DNA from: Saprospiraceae bacterium
Lineage (GTDB): Bacteria; Bacteroidota; Bacteroidia; Chitinophagales; Saprospiraceae
DNA length: 64,000 nucleotides
Direction of reading: 5' to 3'
NCBI GenBank assembly: GCA_041392805.1
Contig: JAWKLJ010000001.1
Coordinates: forward strand, 5,082,501-5,146,500
Under the pieces are notes generated by a model, which did no database searches, was not told where the DNA came from, and was given only the letters and a program-made list of their open reading frames with translations. Within the stretch, counting starts at the first letter, position 1, and the number at the start of each line of letters is the position of its first letter. The translations under genes were made by a program, and so were the position numbers. Shown in pieces: positions 26,201 through 33,199 of this stretch.

Positions 26201-29063
26201 TATAATTTTTTGCATTAGCATCAATCATGGAAGGAGGATAAACGACATCGTTCAGTGTTGGTTTTGGCGGAAAGCGTGGTAATGGGCTGTCCTTCTTTTC
26301 AAAAAGTGCATGAGCAAATAGGCGCTCTCGTCCCGGAGCTAATTCATAGGCAAAGCCCGACTCAAAAACGAAGTCTGTTTTTAGGCCACTGCTTTCTTTA
26401 TAATGCAGCTGACTTCCATTCAGAAAAGGCCCCAACTTAATATTGTCTCTGGTATATGAGGCATTAAATAGCTGGATGTGGTGGGCATTATCCCATACAA
26501 GAAATGGGCGATTCACAGGGTACTTTTTGAGCACAAAAATCTCATTGGCTATCAATCGCTTTTCCTCAGGGGTGAAATAATTAGGCATGACTTTACGTGT
26601 GATGCGCTGGTGTTTTTCCCACTTGGGGTAGTGGAGCAGGTCAATGGAGAATTCCAACTTGTGTCCCTCTCTTAGCCAAACACTATCAATGGTGATCTCC
26701 TGGTCGAGGGTGCGAATCGTGATGAGGTTGTAGCCCGCCGCCCCTCGGAAGCTATAGGGCTGGGGTTGGCTAATATCATAATAATAGACCAATCGACGAT
26801 TGCAATAAATAAGGTAAATAGGCTCCGCTTTCCCATTTTTCACCAGATATGGGGCGAACTGGGCAATTTTTTGGTAAAAAGTATCACTGGTTAGGGTATC
26901 TGATTGAAAATATACACCCTCAGTGGGAAATCGCAGGCGATAATACAGTGACCTGTCCAGGGCCAAATCTTCATACCAATTTGATTTGATAGCAGTTTTT
27001 GCGGTATAGGCTTTGGGGTCTACTTCAAATTCATTGTAAAAGAAAGGCTCCTTCGCTTTTTTATAAACCATGGCAGGGCCTTCAAAATGGTCATTTGATT
27101 CAAATTGCGCATTGATGGCGCCGACTGCCAGGTTCACGTCTTTTGCTGGTCGATTTTTGTAATCTTTTACGGTCACTTTTACTTGAACGGCCTCCCCCGG
27201 CATGACTTGCGGCGCCTGCTCGATGGATACCTGTAGCAGTTGTTTGTACAACTGAATTTCTTTTTCTCCGGTATATTCCTTTCCTCCCCATTGGTATTGG
27301 TAATGCAGAAAATAACCCTTGGCACCAGTACCTGCTTTTTGCTGATGAAAAACGGAATCTCTGGTAAACCCCTCGGCCAACATGCCACTACGATGCCTAA
27401 TGATCCAGTTGACGGGCAATTGATGTGGATTGTTTAAACTAAGATGGATCGTATCATTTTGCAGCCAGGCATTAACGTCAAGCTGTACTTTTTGTTGGCC
27501 ATCTCGATCTCCCAATTGGAGTTTGGCGCGGCCCTCCGAGGTCAGCAATTGGTATTGGTGAATGTTTGGGTCCAGCTTCCCTTGGTAGGGGAGTGCTACA
27601 TTCATGGTGTCTTCCTTACTCAGATAATAAGCCTTGCTTAGCAACAAGCCCTGTGTTGGAAAATCATTCCCATTTTTTTGCACGCTGGCTTTTATCTTTC
27701 CTGCTACAGCTTCCAATTGGACCAGATCCGGTAGTGGGGTATAAGTGAAATCTATTTCTTTTTGTTGCAATTCCCCATTGCTATTGGTGAAGTTGGCGAT
27801 AGCTTTAATGGTCATTTTGGCCGCAGGGAAAAGGCTATCGGGGAGTACGACTTCAGCCTGTCCTCTTTGGTCCAGTGCTGTCTCATAGGTCCATAAGGTA
27901 TCCGGTATTTGGACTTCATCGCTATAAAATTGGAGAAGGTCTTTCGATAGCAGTTGCAGTTGCAGCTGAGCATCAAAAACGGGGAGGTCATTTTGATCTT
28001 TAGCCGTGGCCGTCAGATTAAAAGGCTGTCCCTGCCGGAAAGTGTCCTGTGAAGCAACAATCGTATAGGTCACTTCATCCAATTGATAATCTTCGTAAAG
28101 GAAGTTGTGACTCAGGCCATCCAGCCTGTCTCGCTTAGGGTGATCCAAGAAAATGCTATATCGTTGGTCTAGTTTCAGCGAATCAGCTAGTGGCAAATCA
28201 AACACAAAAGCGCCGGGCGAAATGGGCATAAGGAGCGTATCCACCACTATGGTTTTAAACCTTTGACGATCTCGTATTTTTAAGCGAAGTGCTTTGTTAA
28301 TGGGGCGGCCTTTTGGGAGGGTAACAAAAGCCTTCATGCGGAGGGTATCATTGGGCTGGTATTTTGGCTTATGGGTGACGACATAGCCATTTAAGGATTT
28401 ATCTTTCCGCCTAAAACGAGGGAAACGCGGCCGCCAATAATTGCGACGAATGCCACGCTCGAAATATCGATAAACATTGAACACCAAGCGAATAGGAGTC
28501 GTCAGGATAAAGGCGACATCCGTATTGGCAAACCGACGATAACGCCTGGCAATTAGTGGTTTATTATTTTGGGGATTAACGTCGTAAAAGAGCGTGTCTC
28601 CTGCGATACTTACTTGCAAAAAACCACCTCGGTTCCTTTTTTTTAATCGAAAACTTTGTGTTTTTCCATCAAAGGAGATTTTTTTAGCCCCAAGTTGGAC
28701 CAAGGCATCAACTTGGGATTCACCGGATTCATTGATGACGCGCAGCGATAAATCCCTTTCATTATTGAAGGTTAAAACGGTATGAGCATGAATGCTTCGC
28801 AATTGGATCGAAAGGACCTCTCTCTTGGCCTCCACTTCCATATAATGTCCATTGGGTAACAATGGCCGGGACGGCTCGCCGCTAAGGAAGCTATCAACAA
28901 GGGTATGGAAATAAGCAGCTGGCACCGAAAGTGGCTCCTTTTCATAAAGGTAGGCTGCCTCCTTAGCTGTAAGTTGAAAAACTAACCCAATAGGTTTTAA
29001 TTCTTGTGCGCATAATGGGAGGAGCGACACCATCAAAGAGAGTGCGAGGTAGAGTCTTTTCAT
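23262..29063 (-). CDS. Alpha-2-macroglobulin-like protein with embedded plug domain (paralogue 2)
   Basis: A 1933-residue paralogue of the downstream A2M gene with the same architecture. The signal peptide ends near LLPLCAQ. MG domains follow (NGYVVTHKPKYQPNDTL). At about 1086-1278 lie a CarboxypepD_reg domain (GRVTDESGEPLIGASILVKG), a DEVIVTGYG motif and a plug (LYIIDGKIA ... ALYGSRAANGVILITTN). The A2M core FPDNITAWKAYALG and thioester YGCNEQTASKL (Cys about 1505) follow. The DEVIVTGYG and GRSAGVIAEGSSDLINIRG segments are closer to true SusC plugs than those of paralogue 1. Both paralogues end KVELMYFPVLYGREGMKVVE, and their final codons and downstream DNA are nearly identical. The ATG at 29063 is preferred over 29102 because it directly precedes the signal. 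Location is periplasmic or surface; partner proteases are unknown. Confidence 0.9.
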   Translation of the reverse strand: MKRLYLALSLMVSLLPLCAQELKPIGLVFQLTAKEAAYLYEKEPLSVPAAYFHTLVDSFLSGEPSRPLLPNGHYMEVEAKREVLSIQLRSIHAHTVLTFNNERDLSLRVINESGESQVDALVQLGAKKISFDGKTQSFRLKKRNRGGFLQVSIAGDTLFYDVNPQNNKPLIARRYRRFANTDVAFILTTPIRLVFNVYRYFERGIRRNYWRPRFPRFRRKDKSLNGYVVTHKPKYQPNDTLRMKAFVTLPKGRPINKALRLKIRDRQRFKTIVVDTLLMPISPGAFVFDLPLADSLKLDQRYSIFLDHPKRDRLDGLSHNFLYEDYQLDEVTYTIVASQDTFRQGQPFNLTATAKDQNDLPVFDAQLQLQLLSKDLLQFYSDEVQIPDTLWTYETALDQRGQAEVVLPDSLFPAAKMTIKAIANFTNSNGELQQKEIDFTYTPLPDLVQLEAVAGKIKASVQKNGNDFPTQGLLLSKAYYLSKEDTMNVALPYQGKLDPNIHQYQLLTSEGRAKLQLGDRDGQQKVQLDVNAWLQNDTIHLSLNNPHQLPVNWIIRHRSGMLAEGFTRDSVFHQQKAGTGAKGYFLHYQYQWGGKEYTGEKEIQLYKQLLQVSIEQAPQVMPGEAVQVKVTVKDYKNRPAKDVNLAVGAINAQFESNDHFEGPAMVYKKAKEPFFYNEFEVDPKAYTAKTAIKSNWYEDLALDRSLYYRLRFPTEGVYFQSDTLTSDTFYQKIAQFAPYLVKNGKAEPIYLIYCNRRLVYYYDISQPQPYSFRGAAGYNLITIRTLDQEITIDSVWLREGHKLEFSIDLLHYPKWEKHQRITRKVMPNYFTPEEKRLIANEIFVLKKYPVNRPFLVWDNAHHIQLFNASYTRDNIKLGPFLNGSQLHYKESSGLKTDFVFESGFAYELAPGRERLFAHALFEKKDSPLPRFPPKPTLNDVVYPPSMIDANAKNYTIQYKEVAQYDRETQAIGRYIFSYEKHRDTALVAIAFQQSDKTIAVYRPQTTAKYILPAGTYTLYLFRSDQSYHQRIVQINPNSTLYQNLNQALFSLDEANKTLQEKVELTVRDMLSPILRNPAPAPYRYGGMQQVIGRVTDESGEPLIGASILVKGTTMGMVTDIDGNYELVLPAGHNELIISYTGFEQQEIGVFGNERVNVVLPESAMHLDEVIVTGYGSGARKNLKSLEYDAFEYQDLNPFVALQGRSAGVIAEGSSDLINIRGNTSIEGQEPLYIIDGKIANPSQLDPQRVKSLKVLKGLEATALYGSRAANGVILITTNSDPSFDFFDPAMAKGLRTEFRDYAYWEPNVITDKKGEVSFKVTFPDNITAWKAYALGMDKHKRSGIGFSHTQAYKPLIAQLAVPRFLIEGDQVEVIGKASNYTSDSLAIETRFLSSDTLLRQQEGWLLNGKVESAKIQAGMAGDSLAITYALESKNKPFEDGEKRHIPIFSKGTMEHVGQFLVLDKDTSLSLSFRPELGKVEIFVEQDLLPVLLKEIDYLKNYHYGCNEQTASKLMALVLEKQIKAYLGETFDQDAMLEKCIKTLEKNQYETGEWGWWDKSQGVSWITRHVTKSLLMAKAIGISSPALELALRRLTSTIKTKTTNDLLPSLALLAEAGQVFPFEAYLPQMDSMSLSVQERLWCLRIRQLAKLPYTLDSLYHYQQTTLFGSHFWGSPSMNLTQNDISTTLLAYKILLDAGEYQAAALAQRYLLEQRQNSTGRHAWRNTLETAQVLRDLLPQLLKGKKDSIINPTLTLKGAINATIDTFPYQWSTDQSQRPLDIQKTGTSTLYLAAYQSFLNPNPTKQEKGFKVSSLIKQEGQIVQTIEKDKQTTLVVTVENDKSATYVMLEVPIPGSCSYYAKPNGQKGVEVHREYAKQQTSIFIEALPAGKHEFSIELEPRFSGQFTLNPAKVELMYFPVLYGREGMKVVEVSGQ

Positions 29064-29257
29064 AATCATTGGCCTTTGTGTTAAAGATAGAACTTTTTCC
29101 AAAGGCCAGCTGCTGCGTTGGCAAAGCGATATCTTTGTCGGCTGGCTTGCTAGCTGTGTTAGTAGGGTAGTAGGAGGGTGTCTTTTGGGGCTACACCCCC
29201 ATACTGGCTTGGCTGCTAGAGCCTGACAATAGCATATTTGTCGTCGTTACTACTCGC

Positions 29258-29285
29258 GCATTGCAGGTGTTTTCACCTGCAATGC
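29258..29285 (-). terminator. Perfect 12-bp hairpin between barrel gene and A2M gene
   Basis: GCATTGCAGGTG (29258-29269), loop TTTT, CACCTGCAATGC (29274-29285). It lies 17 bp beyond the barrel-protein stop and about 195 bp before the A2M paralogue 2 start, so it probably ends or attenuates read-through from the barrel/DM13 operon. No T-run is present. A weaker GGGTGT/ACACCC hairpin is at 29176-29198. Confidence 0.55.
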
Positions 29286-29302
29286 CGCAATCCGTTTGGC
29301 CC

Positions 29303-30166
29303 TTACAACTTCAAAAACACCCCAAAAGAATAAGCTGGATTGGCAAAAATAATTCTACCAGAAATGGCCTTGCCCATGCTCGCCGAAACACCCCATTTGT
29401 CATTAAATTGATAAGCCAATTCAGGCGAGAAGGTGAGGTGTTCGCTGTTATTCGCAAAGATACTGGTGCTATTGGGCATCTCGGAAGCAGTACCATTTTT
29501 GAGCGACCGGATACCATAAAGCCGTAGAATAGCGGTCAAGCCCGTTTTGGCAAAGGTAGCGCCACCTTCCAGACCGAAACGGAATTCATCGGAAAATCCA
29601 TTGGTTCGATTGTTGAAACCAGCGTATGCGGCGGAATAGAGATTCACTTTGCCGAGGCTAAAAGAGGTGCCCGCATCCACCTGGATGAGCTGATTGAATT
29701 CGCCATCCCCTGTTTGCAGGGTGCCATTGCTGCCCCCATTGTCGATGCCGAGCGGCAAGCCCAAGGTAAGGCCCACACTTAGCACAACCGGCTTGTTAAC
29801 GATGATGCCATATTTGATGCCAAGATCCGTATCGCCAATCGAATTGATGGCTTCCCCTGGCTCCAATAATTCGCCAGTTGTTCCAGAAATGGTATTGTTA
29901 AATAAAGCACGACTATAAAATGGGAAATAAAGCACCCCGGTTAATCGATCGGTAAATCCAAATTCAGCATACAAGCTTGTGTTGTATATAGCGCTGGTGA
30001 TATTTGGGTCTAGCAATCCGGTATCGGTGAAATGTTTATCTGCAACCACCCACCATTGGGATAATTTGAAAAAGCCACCATTTTTGGGCGACGGCCAGGG
30101 GCCGCCAGCATGTAGATTCAGGCTAAGAAAAAGGCCTGCTAGTATTAAAATTATATTGCGATTCAT
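29303..30166 (-). CDS. Putative outer-membrane beta-barrel protein, MetA-pathway/transporter-like
   Basis: A 287-residue exported protein. The signal peptide ends near LNLHA and is followed by alternating hydrophobic beta-strands to an aromatic-terminated last strand (AYSFGVFLKL), typical of an outer-membrane barrel. The strand pattern GDTDLGIKYGIIV, VLSVGLTLGLPLG, TGDGEFNQLIQVDAGTSF and KVNLYSAAYAGFNNR resembles the transporter family named after the phenol-degradation MetA pathway; this is a fold-level resemblance only and the cargo is unknown. It starts 26 bp after the DM13 lipoprotein gene on the same strand, so the two probably form an operon and may act at the same step. Confidence 0.65.
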   Translation of the reverse strand: MNRNIILILAGLFLSLNLHAGGPWPSPKNGGFFKLSQWWVVADKHFTDTGLLDPNITSAIYNTSLYAEFGFTDRLTGVLYFPFYSRALFNNTISGTTGELLEPGEAINSIGDTDLGIKYGIIVNKPVVLSVGLTLGLPLGIDNGGSNGTLQTGDGEFNQLIQVDAGTSFSLGKVNLYSAAYAGFNNRTNGFSDEFRFGLEGGATFAKTGLTAILRLYGIRSLKNGTASEMPNSTSIFANNSEHLTFSPELAYQFNDKWGVSASMGKAISGRIIFANPAYSFGVFLKL

Positions 30167-30192
30167 GATATTTATATTTTAAAAAGTACAGC

Positions 30193-30882
30193 TTATTTGA
30201 TTTCTCCATCTCCCACTTTCACCCGGAAGGGTTTACAAAAATAAAGCACATACTTATAGGTATTCAAACCAACAGTGATCGGCAATTCATAGGCATGCGC
30301 CCCTTTAAAAGTTGCTACAGCGCCAATTTCATAAGCACCAGTGGTCGTCGTGGGGTTATTCGTTAAATAAACATACAGGCCAGGTAGCGCCGTGGAGGCC
30401 TCATAATTGTCCTGGAAGGCCAAAATCAGTTTGTTGTTTTCTTCGAATAACTCAAAATCGCCCTTGAGCAAATAGCTGCTGGTGGTTTTTATCGTGCCAG
30501 AGCGATTGGTCATTTCCTCCACCTCCGTAGTTTGGTCGGCGACCACCACATCAAAGGCATCCTCGACGGGCGCCTTGTCTGGAATATTGACACTCGCGGT
30601 CAATCTGGCGGTTCCCATCATATTGGCAGTAGCCAAACCATTTTGATCGATGCTAATAATATTGGCATTCGAACTAGTCCAGGTCACTAATCTGTCTTCC
30701 AATTGACCAATATTGTTGAAAAACATCACCTCAAATTGATAGCTATCGCCCAATTTTAAACTATCAATCTTGGTGCTGATCTGGAGGCGCTCAGGTACTT
30801 CATCGGCTATAATGTCGTCACCTATGCAACTGCTTAATTGTAAAAGCAGCAAGCTGAATAATAAAACAGGGTGCTTAATCAT
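30193..30882 (-). CDS. Lipoprotein with Ig-like (Big_2) and DM13 domains
   Basis: A 229-residue lipoprotein: MIKHPVLLFSLLLLQLSSC ends in an LSSC lipobox. Residues about 30-115 form a BIG2-type Ig fold (VTWTSSNANIISIDQNGLATA is cut to VTWTSSNANIISIDQNGLA here). Residues about 125-229 match a DM13 domain: KGDFELFEENNKLIL, LPGLYVYLTNNP, GAYEIGAV, AYELPI and VLYFCKPFRVKVGDGEI, with the conserved Cys near the end. DM13 domains have been proposed to act in redox or electron-transfer steps. The gene is followed after 26 bp by a barrel gene. A TACCTTTG -7 box lies 20 bp upstream of the ATG. Confidence 0.8.
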   Translation of the reverse strand: MIKHPVLLFSLLLLQLSSCIGDDIIADEVPERLQISTKIDSLKLGDSYQFEVMFFNNIGQLEDRLVTWTSSNANIISIDQNGLATANMMGTARLTASVNIPDKAPVEDAFDVVVADQTTEVEEMTNRSGTIKTTSSYLLKGDFELFEENNKLILAFQDNYEASTALPGLYVYLTNNPTTTTGAYEIGAVATFKGAHAYELPITVGLNTYKYVLYFCKPFRVKVGDGEIK

Positions 30883-30902
30883 CGTTTTATGTCTTTTTTA
30901 TG

Positions 30903-30910
30903 CAAAGGTA
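30903..30910 (-). promoter_or_regulatory. -7 promoter box for the DM13/barrel operon
   Basis: On the minus strand TACCTTTG matches the Bacteroidota TAnnTTTG consensus exactly, 20 bp before the lipoprotein ATG at 30882. A TTTG about 25 bp further upstream is a wide but possible -33 element. Confidence 0.45.
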
Positions 30911-31161
30911 TACGGAGAGAAAGGGATAATAATCACAAAACTATCACAAAAGTTGTTGGTCTATCCTTAGAAACACTAAGTGGAAGCTAGCGGACACTTA
31001 CTACCAAAAGGAACTTTTGGGTTGATCTCAATGTATAAAAGACAACATTGCGATGGCAGGTGTTTTCCATGGCCGTTGCAACTGTCGGCACTTACATTTG
31101 CCTGGTTACGCTGGTGTTTCTCTACAATTTAATTATTTTTTTACCCTGTACTTCCATACCG

Positions 31162-31689
31162 ATGAAAGAAATCATTTACTACGTAGCCACCTCATTGGAT
31201 GGATACATTGCTGGCCCCGATGAAGATGTTTCTCGCTTTGTAGGTGAAGGGGATGGCGTAAGGCAGTATTTAGAAGACTTACAAGCTTTTGATACCGTGA
31301 TTATGGGGAGAAAGACCTACGAATTTGGCTATAAGTATGGCTTGGAGCCTGGGAAATTAGCCTATCCTCATATGGAACATTACATTTTCTCAGACAGTCT
31401 AAAGCTTGACCGAAAAGATGAAAAAATCCATGTTGCATCCTTAGATATAGCTTTGATTGAAGCCCTAAAAGCAGGGGAGGGCTCCCCGATTTATCTATGT
31501 GGTGGCGGGCAATTTGCGGGCTGGTTGCTCGACCATGGCTTGATTGATGTCTTGAAAATTAAGTTGAATCCAATTGTCTTAGGAGATGGCGTTCCGCTTT
31601 TCGGCACTTCCAAAAAACAATGGACAGCCAATTTGGTAGCCTCCGAAACCTATGAAGGCGGCTTAATGATCAACACCTATAACCTATAA
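31162..31689 (+). CDS. Dihydrofolate-reductase-fold (RibD C-terminal-like) protein
   Basis: A 175-residue cytosolic protein of the DHFR/RibD C-terminal superfamily, NAD(P)H-dependent reductases. It begins KEIIYYVATSLDGYIAGPDE, the usual start of this family. VIMGRKTYEF corresponds to the MGRxTY motif, and IYLCGGGQFAGWLLDHGLID to the nucleotide-binding GGGxxxxxLL motif. LNPIVLGDGVPLF is the conserved C-terminal strand. The longer frame from 31048 would add a hydrophobic N-terminus not seen in the family, so the ATG at 31162 is used. It stands alone and converges on a MATE gene. The substrate is unknown; true folate reduction is unlikely for this subgroup. Confidence 0.85.
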   Translation: MKEIIYYVATSLDGYIAGPDEDVSRFVGEGDGVRQYLEDLQAFDTVIMGRKTYEFGYKYGLEPGKLAYPHMEHYIFSDSLKLDRKDEKIHVASLDIALIEALKAGEGSPIYLCGGGQFAGWLLDHGLIDVLKIKLNPIVLGDGVPLFGTSKKQWTANLVASETYEGGLMINTYNL

Positions 31690-31699
31690 ACACGCCGTT

Positions 31700-31714
31700 G
31701 TCGGGTCTCCCGAC
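31700..31714. terminator. Small hairpin between convergent genes
   Basis: GTCGGG, loop TCT, CCCGAC: a perfect 6-bp GC-rich stem 10 bp after the reductase stop and 65 bp from the MATE gene stop. No T-run follows, so termination is only suggested. Confidence 0.35.
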
Positions 31715-31778
31715 CCATAACTCCATAGCCCGTAACATACATGGTCCGCTCTGATCCACAACCCACTGAGCCCACAAA

Positions 31779-33071
31779 TTACCTCAACGCCACCCCCTCC
31801 CGCCAAAACAAATACCCCTGAAATCCGCCTCTGGCGACCATAAACAGGAGCAATGCCAACCATAGACCATGATTGCCATAACGCCCTTGTGTCAAAAGAT
31901 AAAGGGCTAGGTAAACAGCCAAGGATAATAACATGCTGTTGCGCATGGCTTTAGCTGCCGTCAGGCCAATGAAAACCCCATCCCAAATGTAGCAAGGGGT
32001 GCTTAGTAAAGGGAAAATAACCATCCAGATCAAAAAGGGCTTGGCTGCATCCAAGACCGCTACCTTGTTGGTGAATAACTGTAGCAAAGCATCTCCCGCG
32101 AACCCATAAACCAGCGCATATAAGATGGCCAACCCCATTCCCCAACCAAAGGAAAGCCGAATGGCCTGGGCTGTCTTATTGCGGTCATTGGCGCCAGCAT
32201 ACTTACCCACCAAACTTTCCGCTGCAAAGGCAAACCCGTCGACGCCATAAGACATCCAATTGAGAAATTGTAACAAAATAACATTAGCGGCCAGGATAAG
32301 TGCTCCTTCACTGGCAGATTGACTGTAAAAAAAGCCAAAGGCAAAGGTCAGACAAAAGGTGCGGACAAAGATATCAGCATTTAAAGACAAAAAAGCGCGC
32401 AAGGCTTTCCACTGAAGCATGGCCTGGTGATGGAAGTGCAGCAAAAATGTACGATAGCGACCCCAAAAAAGCAGGCCAGCAACGAGCAAACCCAGGTATT
32501 GTGCCACCAGGGTTCCATAGGCTACGCCAGCGGTCTCCATACCGTATTGCCGAACCAATATCCAACTGACCACCATATTAGTTATATTCACCACTAGGGT
32601 AAGTATTAGTGGGAAAATCACATTTTGCATGCCAAAAAACCAACCCATGATGGCATAAGAGGCCAGGGTGGCTGGCGCTGCCCAAATGCGGATGTAAAAA
32701 TATTCTTCTACCAAAGGACGTTGTTCACTTGATATATTGAGTAAGTAAATGGATGCCTCAGCAAGCGGGTATTGCAAAAGCAGCAGGAGAAACGCCAAAA
32801 TCATCACGACGAGCATTCCGCGACCAAGGGTGTGCATAATAGTCGCCTGATCTTGTCGACCATACGCTTGAGCAGTCAGGCCAGTGGTGCCCATGCGCAG
32901 AAAACCAAAATTCCAATAAATAAAATTGAAAATCATGGATCCCACCCCAATAGCACCAATATGTAGAGCCGTCAAATGGCCCATCAATAAAGTGTCGACC
33001 GAACTGATCAAAGGCACGGAAACATTACTCAAAATGTTGGGGCCAGCCAGCTTAAGCATCTCTCGGTTCAT
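31779..33071 (-). CDS. MATE-family efflux transporter, DinF-like
   Basis: A 430-residue inner-membrane protein with about twelve hydrophobic segments. The start MNREMLKLAGPNILSNVSVP and the VDTLLMGHL ... IGAIGVGSMIFNFIYWNFGFLRMGTT regions are characteristic of the DinF branch of MATE exporters, which move cationic compounds out using Na+ or H+ gradients. The second half repeats the pattern (LQFLNWMSYGVDGFAFAAESLVGK). Length is normal for the family. The gene diverges from the D-Ala ligase fusion, sharing a short intergenic region. No substrate can be deduced. Confidence 0.9.
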   Translation of the reverse strand: MNREMLKLAGPNILSNVSVPLISSVDTLLMGHLTALHIGAIGVGSMIFNFIYWNFGFLRMGTTGLTAQAYGRQDQATIMHTLGRGMLVVMILAFLLLLLQYPLAEASIYLLNISSEQRPLVEEYFYIRIWAAPATLASYAIMGWFFGMQNVIFPLILTLVVNITNMVVSWILVRQYGMETAGVAYGTLVAQYLGLLVAGLLFWGRYRTFLLHFHHQAMLQWKALRAFLSLNADIFVRTFCLTFAFGFFYSQSASEGALILAANVILLQFLNWMSYGVDGFAFAAESLVGKYAGANDRNKTAQAIRLSFGWGMGLAILYALVYGFAGDALLQLFTNKVAVLDAAKPFLIWMVIFPLLSTPCYIWDGVFIGLTAAKAMRNSMLLSLAVYLALYLLTQGRYGNHGLWLALLLFMVARGGFQGYLFWREGVALR

Positions 33072-33166
33072 GAAAATTTCTTTATAATTTTACCTTCAGA
33101 TGAGTAAAGAAAAGGTAGTTTCCCAATATTCTGCGCAAAAAATGCTATCAGCTATTCATTTTAAGC

Positions 33167-33174
33167 TAAATTTG
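33167..33174 (+). promoter_or_regulatory. -7 promoter box for the ligase-PASTA gene
   Basis: TAAATTTG matches the TAnnTTTG consensus. Transcription would begin near 33181, so the ATG at 33182 would be almost leaderless while the ATG at 33200 would have about 19 nt of leader. This favours the later start. No clear -33 element was seen. Confidence 0.45.
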
Positions 33175-33199
33175 CGCCGATATGAGCGCCAATAGTGAT

